Source of the DNA: an uncultured Clostridium sp.
GTDB lineage: Bacteria; Bacillota; Clostridia; Clostridiales; Clostridiaceae
NCBI GenBank assembly: GCA_937927335.1
Contig: CALBDU010000045.1
Span: 1 to 55,275, forward strand
DNA length: 55,275 bases
Direction: 5' to 3'
The notes under the pieces are model-generated. The model saw only the letters and a program-made list of their open reading frames with translations, ran no database searches and had not been told where the DNA came from. This document shows positions 1 through 9,271 of the stretch, in pieces. The translations under genes were made by a program, and so were the position numbers. Every line of letters starts with the position of its first letter. The first letter of the stretch is position 1.

Positions 1-71
1 CCAACTTGATTTTTGCTGGTTGATATTTCATTCTCTGTTTAATTTTCAAAGACCATACCATTAAGAGATGG
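1..71 (-). promoter_or_regulatory. rRNA-operon-like leader with boxA-type sequence, cut by contig end
   Basis: Read on the minus strand, positions 54 to 33 give GGTCTTTGAAAATTAAACAG, which resembles the boxA antitermination element and conserved leader of Firmicute rRNA operons. It lies downstream of a strong promoter and runs off the contig end before any 16S sequence appears. Assemblies often break at multicopy rRNA operons, which fits. The rRNA itself is not in the window, so the assignment is inference. Confidence 0.5.
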
Positions 72-78
72 TTTTTAA

Positions 79-107
79 ATATTATCATATTTAAATGCCT
101 GTGTCAA
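79..107 (-). promoter_or_regulatory. Strong sigma-A-type promoter reading toward the left end
   Basis: On the minus strand TTGACA (107 to 102) is followed after 17 bases by TAATAT (84 to 79). This is a perfect -35 box, optimal spacing and a near-consensus -10. No protein gene follows; the transcript enters the boxA-like leader, so an rRNA promoter is the best reading. Confidence 0.6.
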
Positions 108-119
108 CGTTTTTCGTCA

Positions 120-295
120 TCCTGCGGCACCAGGCATCTCTCAACGACAAGTGTTATTCTACCACATAAGTACAGGCCTAAAATTTGTTCAGACATTGGC
201 AGGCTTAATTATTTCCTTATATCTTACTCATTCTATCTATTATTAACTTTTTCACATAATGATACACGAGGCTGAGTTTTTGGAAAAGTCATCAT
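120..295. other. Intergenic stretch without recognisable gene
   Basis: I see no open reading frame with a ribosome binding site here. A short GC-rich hairpin-like segment (about 121-136, CCTG/CAGG arms) sits just upstream of the rRNA-type promoter; I cannot assign it a function. Confidence 0.4.
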
Positions 296-330
296 AAAAA
301 AACACATATTTTGCAGCCAAAATATGTGTT
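296..330 (-). terminator. Rho-independent terminator of uppP
   Basis: A 13-bp perfect stem (AACACATATTTTG and its complement, loop of 4) lies 7 nt after the uppP stop. On the minus strand it is followed by a run of T. Confidence 0.85.
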
Positions 331-336
331 AATTCC

Positions 337-1170
337 TTAAACGGTGATTATTTTTGTTATGCCTAGCACCAGTACTATTACCCCTACAAAAATCCTATAG
401 ATAGCAAATACCCTCATTGGTTTTTTCTGTAGGAAGGTTATGAACTTATCCACTACCAGCAGGGCTACAAGGAAAGAAACTATAAAACCTACGGCCAGCG
501 CAATTATCTGCATTACATCCAATGAAATACTTGTTTTGACCAGGGTAAGCCCTGATGCCGCCACCATTGTTGGTATGGCCAGGAAAAATGAAAATTCTGC
601 TGCAGTAACATTATTAAGGCCGCTGATCCATGCGCCCATTATTGTGGATGCCGATCTTGACATGCCAGGCCAAAGTGAAAGGCACTGGAAACAGCCTATT
701 TTAAATGCCTGTATAAGATTTATATCATCCATGCTTCTTGTCTTATTTCCTCTTCTGTACTTATTTTCAAAGTATATCATCAAAAATCCGCCCACTACCA
801 ATGCCATAGCAACTGTAATAGGATTAAAAAGCTTTTCTTCAATTTTTGAATGGAGCAGCAGTCCCAGCACTGCAGAAGGTATAAATGCTACCAGTATGTT
901 CAGCCACAGCTTAAAGCCCCATTTTCCCGGAGCTAGGTTTTTCAGGGAATTGGAAAATCTTTCCCAGTATAACACTACTATGGCGAGAATTGCTCCCAGC
1001 TGAATTACCACTTCAAACATGTCCACATATGCCTTAGGATAAGCAGGAGCATTAAATTTAATAAGACTTCCTACAATAATCATATGTCCTGTAGAGGAAA
1101 TTGGAAGAAATTCTGTTATGCCTTCCACTATTCCTATGGCAATTGCCTTCATTATAAGTATAAATTCCAT
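337..1170 (-). CDS. uppP: Undecaprenyl-diphosphatase UppP (BacA family)
   Basis: This integral membrane enzyme dephosphorylates undecaprenyl diphosphate to recycle the lipid carrier of peptidoglycan synthesis; overexpression in this family gives bacitracin resistance. The 277-aa length is typical. The first family signature, EGITEFLPISSTGH, is near residues 16-29 and the second, PGMSRSAST, is near residue 170. Several hydrophobic segments cover the rest. The ATG is preceded by GAGGTG at good spacing. It is a single-gene unit ending at its own terminator, separated from pckA by about 140 nt and the pckA terminator. Confidence 0.95.
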   Translation of the reverse strand: MEFILIMKAIAIGIVEGITEFLPISSTGHMIIVGSLIKFNAPAYPKAYVDMFEVVIQLGAILAIVVLYWERFSNSLKNLAPGKWGFKLWLNILVAFIPSAVLGLLLHSKIEEKLFNPITVAMALVVGGFLMIYFENKYRRGNKTRSMDDINLIQAFKIGCFQCLSLWPGMSRSASTIMGAWISGLNNVTAAEFSFFLAIPTMVAASGLTLVKTSISLDVMQIIALAVGFIVSFLVALLVVDKFITFLQKKPMRVFAIYRIFVGVIVLVLGITKIITV

Positions 1171-1279
1171 TGTCCTTCACCTCATATATATTAGTAATAA
1201 TCGCAATACATTTTAATTATACTAGTTTATATTATTTATACAACCTGAACTTTATTAATATTTTATAACATTTATATTT

Positions 1280-1310
1280 AAAAAAAGCAGAGGCAGTCAA
1301 AAGACCGCCT
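1280..1310 (-). terminator. Terminator of pckA
   Basis: On the minus strand an 8-bp stem (AGGCGGTC with GACTGCCT, loop TTTT, one G-T pair) is followed, after CTGC, by seven T. It starts a few bases after the pckA stop. Confidence 0.75.
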
Positions 1311-1314
1311 TATA

Positions 1315-2901
1315 TTATGCCACCTGTTCTATTTTTACTCTTGGACCAGCTTCAGTAATTTCCTCCGGTACATCCTTGAATTTTTTGAAGTTCTCCTGAA
1401 ATCTTTCAGCCAGCTCCATTGCTTTTTCCTCATAAGCGTTTTTATCCTCCCAGGTATTCCTTGGATCAAGAATTTCATCTGGAACCCCGGTGCATTTTTT
1501 AGGAATCATTACATTTAATATAGGATGCTCGAAGTACTCTGCATCTTTGAGCTCTCCTCCAAGAATAGCATTTATAATACTTCTGGTGTAGGAAAGCTTT
1601 ATTCTTTCTCCTTTTCCATACCCTCCGCTGAGCCATCCTGTGTTTACCATGTAAACCTCAGTATTATTTTCAGCTATTTTTTCTCCCAGCAGCTTGGCAT
1701 AAACAGCCGGATTCATAAGCATAAACGGTTCGCCAAAGCAGGAGGAGAAAGTTGCCACAGGCTCCACAATACCCCTTTCCGTGCCGGCAACCTTGCTGGT
1801 GAAACCAGACATAAAGTGATACATGGCACCTTCCTTGCTGAGCCTGCTTACTGCAGGTATAACACCGAAGGCATCTGCAGTAAGAAATATTACTGTTTTG
1901 GGATTATTTCCTGTTCCATTCTTTTCAATACTTTCTATATAATCTATGGGATATGCTGCTCTTGTATTTTCTGTATATTTGGCATCATTATAATCGCATT
2001 TTCTGTTTTTATCCAGCACAACATTTTCAAGCACTGTTCCAAATTTTATTGCATTGTAGATCTCTGTTTCCTTATCCTTATTAAGTCCGATAGTCTTTGC
2101 ATAGCAGCCGCCTTCAAAGTTAAATATACCGCTTTTGCACCAGCCATGTTCGTCATCACCTATAAGCTTTCTCTCCGGGTCTGCTGAAAGAGTGGTTTTT
2201 CCTGTGCCTGAAAGCCCGAAGAAAACCGCTGTGTTTCCATCTCCACCTAGGTTTGCCGAGCAGTGCATAGGCATTACACCTTTAGAAGGAAGTAAAAAAT
2301 TCATAACAGTAAATACGGATTTTTTTATCTCTCCTTTATATGCTGTACCTCCTATTAAAATTACCTTTTCATCAAAGTTAATTATAATAAATGCCTCGGA
2401 ATTTACTCCATCCTCTTTTCCAGCTGCCTTAACTCCCGGCACAGCAACTACTGTAAATTCCGGATCAAAGCCTTCAAGCTCCTGATTCTTAGGACGTATG
2501 AACATTTGATTGGAGAATAATGCAGAGCTGGCTTCTTCGCATACCACTCTTATGGGAAGCCTGTATTTTTCCATTGCTCCTACGTAACCGTTAAAAACGT
2601 ATAAGGATTTATCCTTTAAGTATTCCCTAACCTTTTTCAATAAGTTTATGTACACTGCTTCTTCTACAGGGAAATTACGTTCACCCCAGTTTACCTTCTG
2701 CTCTATACTTTTTTGCCTTACAATAAACCTGTCCTTAGGGGATCTGCCGGTGTATTTACCTGTATTCACCACTAAGGCCCCAGTATCGGACAATATCCCT
2801 TCTCCCCTTTTAACAGAATGTTCGATGAGTTCTGCCGGAGATAAATTTTCATATATATCAGCTGAGGTCTTTATATTCAAATATTCGAGACAACTTTCCA
2901 T
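1315..2901 (-). CDS. pckA: Phosphoenolpyruvate carboxykinase (ATP)
   Basis: The enzyme interconverts oxaloacetate + ATP and PEP + CO2 + ADP in the cytosol; in anaerobes it can run in either direction. The 528-aa length is usual for the ATP-dependent family. The kinase-1a loop GLSGTGKTTLSADP and kinase-2 motif LIGDDEHGW are present in the middle of the protein. The N-terminal substrate region contains NTGKYTGRSPKDRF, which is typical of bacterial PckA. The start ATG has a perfect AGGAGG seven bases upstream. The gene stands alone, with its own promoter candidate and terminator, and neighbours suggest no special regulation. Confidence 0.96.
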   Translation of the reverse strand: MESCLEYLNIKTSADIYENLSPAELIEHSVKRGEGILSDTGALVVNTGKYTGRSPKDRFIVRQKSIEQKVNWGERNFPVEEAVYINLLKKVREYLKDKSLYVFNGYVGAMEKYRLPIRVVCEEASSALFSNQMFIRPKNQELEGFDPEFTVVAVPGVKAAGKEDGVNSEAFIIINFDEKVILIGGTAYKGEIKKSVFTVMNFLLPSKGVMPMHCSANLGGDGNTAVFFGLSGTGKTTLSADPERKLIGDDEHGWCKSGIFNFEGGCYAKTIGLNKDKETEIYNAIKFGTVLENVVLDKNRKCDYNDAKYTENTRAAYPIDYIESIEKNGTGNNPKTVIFLTADAFGVIPAVSRLSKEGAMYHFMSGFTSKVAGTERGIVEPVATFSSCFGEPFMLMNPAVYAKLLGEKIAENNTEVYMVNTGWLSGGYGKGERIKLSYTRSIINAILGGELKDAEYFEHPILNVMIPKKCTGVPDEILDPRNTWEDKNAYEEKAMELAERFQENFKKFKDVPEEITEAGPRVKIEQVA

Positions 2902-2930
2902 AATAATTCCTCCTTATAAATCTGTATTAA

Positions 2931-2958
2931 TTATTACATGTTAAAATAAGAATTGCAA
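2931..2958 (-). promoter_or_regulatory. Candidate pckA promoter
   Basis: On the minus strand TTGCAA (2958-2953) and TAATAA (2936-2931) are separated by 16 bases, about 30 nt upstream of the pckA start. The region is AT-rich, so chance matches are possible. Confidence 0.4.
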
Positions 2959-3071
2959 GAAAAATGTTATTTTGAATTATTTTGAATTTAAACTTTCATT
3001 GTTGTATCACAAATATTATATTTTAATATAATTATACCTCTTTTTCGCTTAATGTGCTATACAAAACTACG

Positions 3072-3111
3072 AAAAAATAACTATAAGTTGAATATTTCAA
3101 CTTATAGTTAT
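3072..3111 (-). terminator. Terminator overlapping the 3' end of the fic-like gene
   Basis: A 16-bp perfect inverted repeat (3077-3092 and 3096-3111, loop TAT) contains the stop codon of the upstream gene and is followed on the minus strand by five T. Confidence 0.75.
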
Positions 3112-4215
3112 ATCTCCAATCTTTTCTATGTCGTTTAATATATATATATATTTCTTTCCATCCTTAATTCTTTTAAAGTAACCCAGCAACACCATATGCT
3201 CCAGCTCCTGTCTGGCCCCACGATAGCTTAATTTAGCCAATTCCTGATACTCTGATATACTTATGGCATTTATCTTTCCTGAAGCAATTTTATTCAATGT
3301 TCTATGCTGATATTTGCTTAGTCCTTCTCCATTTGACCTCAGCACCCTATCCACTATCTCCATACCGAAGCTGTTTTTATATCTTTCATATATTATCTTA
3401 CTACCTCGGTAATACAATTCAAGCATGGCTTCAATAAATTTTGTAATGCAATGTTTTTCCCTGCAGCTTTCAAAAATTTCATTGAATTTATTTCTGCTTT
3501 CATAAAGCAGCTTTGATATTGAAAAGCATTTTATAAATTTATAATGATTTTTTAGAAGGAATTCGTTTAGCAGCATTCTTCCTATCCTGTCATTGCCCTT
3601 ATAAAAGGGTCCATTTTCTAAAAAATAATAGTACAATATGCATGACTTAATTAGCGGGTTAATTTCACAACCATTAAAATAGCCTGTAAATTCATTAATC
3701 CTTTTCATTTCCCCTTCAGCATCGGATTCCACAAAGGCTATTGAATTATGTCTTACATCCCAAACACATGTGCTTCTAAGCTTGTACCCGTTAAGAATAC
3801 TTTCATCTACCAGATTTCTATAAAGCAGCCTGTAAAGCAGCAGCGTAACAGTGTCATTTATCTCTCTGTCATAAGCAGCATAAATGTTTTTCAAAGTATT
3901 ATAATTGTTAATTAAAACAAGTCTGCCGGTATCAATGCCCTTCCCAGTTCTTAAAGCCTCCCGGGCATCTGCCTCAAATATGTGGGCACCTCCCAGACGT
4001 GCAGAAAAAAAAGCTTCCCTGAACGCTATTTCATTAATATAGGACACTCTTTCATGCTCTGATATAATTCCAAAAATTTTTTCAACTCTTGCTTCATCAA
4101 TATTCCCGATAAGTTCATTAATTTTAACTGTGATTTCGTAGCTGATATTGTGTCCGGTGCTGTCTAATAACGGAATTACCCTTTTATATAAAACACAATC
4201 TTTTTCCAAAACCAT
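3097..4215 (-). CDS. Fic-domain protein with degenerate catalytic motif, C-terminal winged helix
   Basis: Active Fic proteins transfer AMP or another nucleotide moiety to target hydroxyls using a core HPFx(D/E)GNGRxGR motif. Here the equivalent stretch, residues about 203-214, reads GPFYKGNDRIGR. The catalytic His is replaced by Gly, the acidic residue by Lys and a loop Gly by Asp. In class II Fic proteins an N-terminal helix carries an inhibitory S/TxxxE(G/N) motif, often SSRIEG; the corresponding place (about 72-77) reads SARLGG and lacks the Glu. The last 90 residues look like a winged-helix domain. The protein is therefore probably not an AMPylator and may act as a binding or regulatory protein. 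The start is ATG at 4215 or GTG three bases upstream; its ribosome binding site is weak. It lies 41 nt downstream of manA and could be cotranscribed with it. Confidence 0.8.
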   Translation of the reverse strand: MVLEKDCVLYKRVIPLLDSTGHNISYEITVKINELIGNIDEARVEKIFGIISEHERVSYINEIAFREAFFSARLGGAHIFEADAREALRTGKGIDTGRLVLINNYNTLKNIYAAYDREINDTVTLLLYRLLYRNLVDESILNGYKLRSTCVWDVRHNSIAFVESDAEGEMKRINEFTGYFNGCEINPLIKSCILYYYFLENGPFYKGNDRIGRMLLNEFLLKNHYKFIKCFSISKLLYESRNKFNEIFESCREKHCITKFIEAMLELYYRGSKIIYERYKNSFGMEIVDRVLRSNGEGLSKYQHRTLNKIASGKINAISISEYQELAKLSYRGARQELEHMVLLGYFKRIKDGKKYIYILNDIEKIGDITIS

Positions 4216-4259
4216 CACCGCTTTAAAAATAATTAACTAATTTTATAATACACCTTATT

Positions 4260-5168
4260 TTATTTTAAATCCACCTTAATCAGCTTCATTTCTCCCAGGA
4301 CTTCATACTTTCCAAGGGCTGCAGGTATGAGAATACTGTCGCCATATTTTATTTCCGTACTGCCTCCATTATACATAAGCCTTCCATTTCCCTGAACACA
4401 GGTCAGAGTATGGAATCTTTCTAGCTGGCTTTCAAAGTATAAACTTGTGCGTATGATATGAATGGTAAGACTCATGGATTGTGATTCCATAGTACCTGGG
4501 CCTTCCAGGCTGCTTCCCCTGAAGCGAAAATCAGCTGCTGCAATTGCTTTTTGAATGTGAAGCTCTCTTCCCCTTTCGTAATCATACAGCCTGTAGGTAA
4601 TATCGCTGTTGTCCTGGATCTCCGCCAGCATTATGCCTTTCCCGATGGCATGCACCAGCCCGCTGCCTACATAAAAAGCATCACCAGGCTTAACAGAAAC
4701 CTTATTTAGACAACCTTCCACCTCCAGTGCTAAAACAGTGTTTTTATTTATGGCACTGATAAATTTTTCCTTGGTGCAGCAAGCTCCAAGAAATACATAG
4801 GCGCCAGGTTCGCAATCCATAATGTACCAAAACTCGCTTTTGCCTTTAGTTTTTCCCTGATCTGCTTTAATACCAGGGTGCACCTGAACTGAAAGCTTTT
4901 CCCTGGCATTTATCAGCTTAACAAGGATTGGAAAGGGCTTGCTGCAAAATTCCAATCCCAGTACTTCCATTCTCTTAGCTTCTATAAGTTCATATAGAGT
5001 TTTTCCTTTGTATATTCCGTTAGAAACTACACTTACAGCATCTCTTTGGCAGCATATATCCCAGCTTTCACCCACTGCTCCATCGGGCTGGTTGTTTCTG
5101 AATTTTTTAAATTCATCCCCGCCCCATATTTTTTTATAATAAATATTATTGAATTTTAAAGGATACAT
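4260..5168 (-). CDS. manA: Mannose-6-phosphate isomerase, type I short form
   Basis: The enzyme interconverts mannose 6-phosphate and fructose 6-phosphate and is a Zn-dependent cupin protein. Zn-ligand motifs are visible: SVQVHPG followed by SEFWYIMD in the first half, and the VHAIGKGIMLAEIQ segment with YRLYDY about 90 residues later. The roughly 300-aa length matches the short Firmicute form (about 310-320). A GTG nine bases upstream (5177) is possible, but the ATG at 5168 is a few bases after GGTGGAG and begins MYPLKFNNIY, as in homologues. The next gene downstream is the Fic-like gene. Confidence 0.92.
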   Translation of the reverse strand: MYPLKFNNIYYKKIWGGDEFKKFRNNQPDGAVGESWDICCQRDAVSVVSNGIYKGKTLYELIEAKRMEVLGLEFCSKPFPILVKLINAREKLSVQVHPGIKADQGKTKGKSEFWYIMDCEPGAYVFLGACCTKEKFISAINKNTVLALEVEGCLNKVSVKPGDAFYVGSGLVHAIGKGIMLAEIQDNSDITYRLYDYERGRELHIQKAIAAADFRFRGSSLEGPGTMESQSMSLTIHIIRTSLYFESQLERFHTLTCVQGNGRLMYNGGSTEIKYGDSILIPAALGKYEVLGEMKLIKVDLK

Positions 5169-5214
5169 ATACTCCACCAGGTTAATGATATCAGTATATG
5201 CTTATTATTAGTCT

Positions 5215-6093
5215 TTAGCTTTTAGAACCTTCTCCCTGGCTGTATATAAGGAATATGGCACATATAATAAGAATTGAGCCAAAAATCTGAATCAACCTGA
5301 TTTTTTCATTAAGAAATATAAAGGCAGTGATTATGGCTGTTGGAATCTCCAGGTTGTTAATTACAGAGACCTTCAGCGAACCAATATATTTGATAGCTGC
5401 ATACAGCAGTGTCAGTGGCAGAATCTCACAAAAAACAGCAAGTACAGCAATGTAAACCAGGCTATTGGAGGATAACCCGCCTGTAAAAACGAAACCGGGA
5501 AATTTATAGCAGCACAGCGCTATTAATGAAAAAAGTGTGGAATAGGCATTAATAGCCAGTGAATCTACCGTAAAAAGCTTTTTTTCAGAATACATATTCA
5601 TGAAGGAATAAAAAACTGCACTGAGAATCCCAAAAATTATACCCTTAATGGAATAACTAAAATTTCCTCCTGTAATATTTAATGCAAAAATGCATCCAAT
5701 AAAAGCAAATGAGATGGCAGCTGCCTTTTTTAAGGTTAGGCTGCTATTTTCAAATATACAGGTATATACCAGCACCATTACCGGATAGGTATACAGCAAT
5801 AGTGTAACCATAGCCACCGGCAGATACTCAAATGCCATATAATAAAAAATTGTCATGAAGGTGTTTCCAATGACCCCCAGCACTGCCAGGTGGAACAGTT
5901 GACGCCTGTTTACAATCAATGATTCCGGCTTTTTTAATAGTGCAAATGCAAACATAAGTGTAACCGCCAGCATATACTGCACTGTAAGCAGGCTTACAGA
6001 ATCAAGGCCTGTGGCCTGAGCCATCTTTACAAACAGTCCTGCCGTTCCAAACAGCGCTGCTGAAGCTACAGAATAAATGTATCCTTTTTTCAT
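5215..6093 (-). CDS. EamA/DMT-family transporter
   Basis: This is a 292-aa membrane protein with about ten hydrophobic segments arranged as two EamA repeats, the pattern of drug/metabolite transporter permeases that export amino acids or other metabolites. The substrate cannot be read from the sequence. AGGGGGA lies five bases before the ATG. It is about 40 nt upstream of manA in the same direction with no obvious terminator between, so the two could be cotranscribed without a clear functional link. Confidence 0.88.
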   Translation of the reverse strand: MKKGYIYSVASAALFGTAGLFVKMAQATGLDSVSLLTVQYMLAVTLMFAFALLKKPESLIVNRRQLFHLAVLGVIGNTFMTIFYYMAFEYLPVAMVTLLLYTYPVMVLVYTCIFENSSLTLKKAAAISFAFIGCIFALNITGGNFSYSIKGIIFGILSAVFYSFMNMYSEKKLFTVDSLAINAYSTLFSLIALCCYKFPGFVFTGGLSSNSLVYIAVLAVFCEILPLTLLYAAIKYIGSLKVSVINNLEIPTAIITAFIFLNEKIRLIQIFGSILIICAIFLIYSQGEGSKS

Positions 6094-6109
6094 ATTTCCC
6101 CCTAAAAGT

Positions 6110-6136
6110 AAATCGCTAATTTTAAATTAGCGATTT
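6110..6136 (-). terminator. Hairpin between the TPR gene and the EamA gene
   Basis: An 11-bp stem (AAATCGCTAAT with its complement, loop TTTAA) lies just after the TPR gene stop. The following T-tract is short and interrupted, so termination may be partial. Confidence 0.5.
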
Positions 6137-6140
6137 TAAA

Positions 6141-7904
6141 TCAATAGAATAATACAAGCTCTGGTACCTTTAACTTATCATTTACCTTGGACTTTTTTAA
6201 ATCGTCACTGAGCTGCTTAACCTTTTTATAGTTTGCGTTTATAGTTTCCTTGGTATAAGCATCAGTGTTTTTGTCTATGCCCTGCATCGCCTTGGTAAGG
6301 TTAAACAGTCCTCTCTCGATGTCGTAATTTTCTGCAACATAGTAACAGCCAGCATTATTTAATGTTAATATATCATTTTCATCAGCATTATATGCATATC
6401 TGATTTCCTGCAGGGCTTCCTTTTTATTTCCCTGCAGATAAAAAACCGTCCCCAGGGTCCTGTGATATTTAGGATTTGCATCATCCAGCTTAATGCAGCT
6501 TTTAAGCATTTCTATTCCTTCGGCATCCTTTTTCATCGTGAGATAGATTACAGCCGTGTTGTATTTTATCTCAGGATCCAAAGGCTTAACAACTCCTGCC
6601 AGTTTGAAATATTCAAGAGCTTTGTCCTTATTTCCCGCATCAAGGTAGTAGTTCCCCGTATTAAGCATAATATTATAGTTATACGGTTCCCTTTGAAGAG
6701 CTGTTCTAAAGTATGGCTCCGAAATACTTTCCTGTCCCATGCCCTTTAGTATTTCAGGCATAAGAAAACTGTAATTGTCCGTATAATCCTTATTTGCTTC
6801 TATGGACTTGCTGCAGTATTCCTGTGCCTTATTATAGTCCTTCTTATTCAGGTAAAACCATCCTGCTGTGTGAAGCACTCTATAGTCACTGCTGTTTTCC
6901 TGAATTATCTTATTTATTATATCATCAGCCTTTGCCGCTTCTCCTGTATTCTGGTAAACTACTGCCTGAATGAGCTTGATCTCAAGCTTGCCAAGGCTAT
7001 TTATATCCAGTGTATCCATGATTTTTTTTGCATCAGTTGCTGTGCTTGCATCTAATGAATAAATCTTTGCCATCCATACCTTGTATGCCGAATCGCTGCT
7101 GTTCTCCTTGGAAAGCTTTGAAATGGCTTCCAGAAGTTCATCCTTGTTGTAAACGGAGGTCTGTGACAATACATCATATATTTTGTACTCATCCTTGTCC
7201 AAATCATATGCATGATGCAGCACTGAAAGACCTTTTTCCAATTGTCCGGATATCATAAGCATTCTGGCATATTCCGCATTATCATAAGCAGTTTTTAAAT
7301 CCTTGTCAAAGGTTCCTATTATGCTTACAGCCTTCTTGGTGTCACCCTTAGCCATGTATGCTGCATACATGGTTTTAATCAGCTGCTTGTCACCTGGATA
7401 TTTAGCTAATGCTGCTTCACCGTCCGTTGCTGCTGTTGCATAATCCCCGGTTATCAGCTCGTCGAATACGATATAGTTCAAAGCTTCACTATCTAAGTTA
7501 CTCATTTTCTTTGCTTCTTCTATATATGCTTTAGAATTCTCCTTATCACCTTTTATAGAATATAAGTCAGCTATTCTGGCTGCTGCCAGGGGATCCTTTT
7601 TTGCACTAAGTATTTTTTTATAACAGCTTATGGCTTGATCATATTTGGTATTGTAATAGTACCCTTCAGCTTTTTCCTTAAGGCTGTTCATTCTGAAACT
7701 GCTGCCGCTGTACAGCACGGCGCATATAATAATCAAGGCTCCTGCTGCTGCCGCTGCTGGCTTAAAATATTTGTGACTGTAGAGCTTTTGAAGTCCTTCA
7801 TTTTTCTTTAGCTTGTCTATAAATAAACTGAGCTTTGGCTCCAGTTTGCTTATAGCAGCTCCTGCTTTTTCTTTTATCATATCAAATTCCTTTGAAATAT
7901 TCAT
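6141..7904 (-). CDS. Membrane-anchored tetratricopeptide-repeat protein
   Basis: The 587-aa protein has a charged cytoplasmic N-terminus of about 45 residues, one hydrophobic segment rich in Ala and Ile (about 50-67), and then a long array of TPR-like helix pairs to the C-terminus, with motifs such as AARIADLYSIKGD and NTGNYYLDAGNKDKALEYFKLA. This topology implies an extracytoplasmic scaffold bound to the membrane. The specific partner is unknown. The start ATG follows a GAGGTTG ribosome binding site. It is divergent from capA with about 150 nt between the starts, a candidate shared promoter region. Confidence 0.8.
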   Translation of the reverse strand: MNISKEFDMIKEKAGAAISKLEPKLSLFIDKLKKNEGLQKLYSHKYFKPAAAAAGALIIICAVLYSGSSFRMNSLKEKAEGYYYNTKYDQAISCYKKILSAKKDPLAAARIADLYSIKGDKENSKAYIEEAKKMSNLDSEALNYIVFDELITGDYATAATDGEAALAKYPGDKQLIKTMYAAYMAKGDTKKAVSIIGTFDKDLKTAYDNAEYARMLMISGQLEKGLSVLHHAYDLDKDEYKIYDVLSQTSVYNKDELLEAISKLSKENSSDSAYKVWMAKIYSLDASTATDAKKIMDTLDINSLGKLEIKLIQAVVYQNTGEAAKADDIINKIIQENSSDYRVLHTAGWFYLNKKDYNKAQEYCSKSIEANKDYTDNYSFLMPEILKGMGQESISEPYFRTALQREPYNYNIMLNTGNYYLDAGNKDKALEYFKLAGVVKPLDPEIKYNTAVIYLTMKKDAEGIEMLKSCIKLDDANPKYHRTLGTVFYLQGNKKEALQEIRYAYNADENDILTLNNAGCYYVAENYDIERGLFNLTKAMQGIDKNTDAYTKETINANYKKVKQLSDDLKKSKVNDKLKVPELVLFY

Positions 7905-8059
7905 TTAACAACCTCGCATTTATTATATTTGGCCAGATTTTTCAACATAATAATTTTAGCAAACATTAATTATAAAAGCAAATCGTGACAGTTTATCATT
8001 AATATTTTATAATTAGGTTGAGCATAATTTATTTATATGGATTTTTAGGAGGATTGACC

Positions 8060-9190
8060 TTGAAAAAACGTATGGACAAACACTTGAAAAGGAAAAAATA
8101 CGAAATAGCAGCCTTGCTTTCTTCAGTCATAATATTTTTAACAGCCGGCGGCACTTATTATTTCAGGGCTAATGCAAAGATTCAGGCTGAAGCTGCAAAA
8201 AAAACCGTACAGCAGCAAAAATCATTAACTGCTGAAAAAACAGAAAAAGCAAATGCAATAATGAGCTTTGCAGGAGACTGCACCATAGGCTATGATAATA
8301 ATTTCGGCTACGCAAATACTTTTCCCGCTGTGTTTAAAAGCCATAATTCCGATTATAGTTATTTTTTCAAAAATGTGAAGGATATTTTCAGCAAGGACGA
8401 CCTAACAGCAGTAAATCTTGAGGGTACCTTTACCAGTGCAACAGTAAAGGCTGTAAAAACCTATAACTTCAAATCAAGTCCTGATTTTGCAAAGGTACTT
8501 ACAGCTGGCGGTATAGAAGCTGTTAACATATCCAACAACCACATTTATGACTATCTGAACCAGGGCTTTGCAGATACAAAGACTGCACTGTCCAATGAGA
8601 AGATTAACTATTTTGGTGAAGGAAACAAATACATTACCGAAATAAGGGGAATTAAATTTGGGTTTTTGGGATATAATGCATTTAGTGGAAATCAATCCTT
8701 TTTAAATACCTTAAAGGCGGATATAACTTCCCTTAAGGCTCAGGGCTGCATAGTAATAATAAACTTCCACTTTGGAGTTGAAGGCAGTTATACCCCCAAT
8801 CAAAGCCAGAAAAATATTGCCCATTTTGCAGTAGACAATGGTGCGGATATGATAATAGGCCATCACCCACACGTGATACAGGGTATTGAAACCTACAAAA
8901 ACAAAATTATATGCTATAGTATGGGTAATTTCTGTTTTGGAGGTAATACGAACCCTTCAGATAAGGATACCTTTATAATACAGGCGGATTTCAAAACTGA
9001 AAATAAAAAGCTTGTTTCCTACGGTGTCAGGATAATTCCTTGTTCCCTTTCCTCAGTAACCTATACCAATGACTATTGCCCTACTCCAAAGACTGGCAGC
9101 AGCAAGGATTCATTCCTGAGCAGGCTGAGCAAGCTGTCTCCAGATGCTGGATTTAATATTTCAGACCAGTTTTATTACATAAAACAATAG
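8060..9190 (+). CDS. CapA-family (PGA capsule synthesis-type) metallophosphatase-like protein
   Basis: The protein begins with a Lys-rich segment and a signal anchor (about residues 15-33), so it acts outside the membrane. The PGA_cap domain follows, with family motifs FAGDCTIG, NLEGTF, NNHIYDYL, GHHPHVIQGIE and YSMGNF, which resemble a calcineurin-type metal site. Relatives include CapA of poly-gamma-glutamate synthesis, but no capB or capC is present here, so a capsule role is unproven. The TTG at 8060 has a perfect AGGAGG seven bases upstream and is a better start than the in-frame TTG at 8018, which lacks one. Length is about 376 aa. Confidence 0.88.
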   Translation: MKKRMDKHLKRKKYEIAALLSSVIIFLTAGGTYYFRANAKIQAEAAKKTVQQQKSLTAEKTEKANAIMSFAGDCTIGYDNNFGYANTFPAVFKSHNSDYSYFFKNVKDIFSKDDLTAVNLEGTFTSATVKAVKTYNFKSSPDFAKVLTAGGIEAVNISNNHIYDYLNQGFADTKTALSNEKINYFGEGNKYITEIRGIKFGFLGYNAFSGNQSFLNTLKADITSLKAQGCIVIINFHFGVEGSYTPNQSQKNIAHFAVDNGADMIIGHHPHVIQGIETYKNKIICYSMGNFCFGGNTNPSDKDTFIIQADFKTENKKLVSYGVRIIPCSLSSVTYTNDYCPTPKTGSSKDSFLSRLSKLSPDAGFNISDQFYYIKQ

Positions 9191-9271
9191 CCATTTAGTG
9201 AAAACAGCTTGTATTATATTTATTTAGAGTTATTATAGATATGTGAATTTTTATATAAGGCGGTGTGAAAA

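Noticed and set aside
440..1003. Long plus-strand frame antisense to uppP, and similar antisense frames over clpB, ilvD and others
   Set aside because: They lack ribosome binding sites and recognisable proteins, and mirror the coding bias of the real genes.
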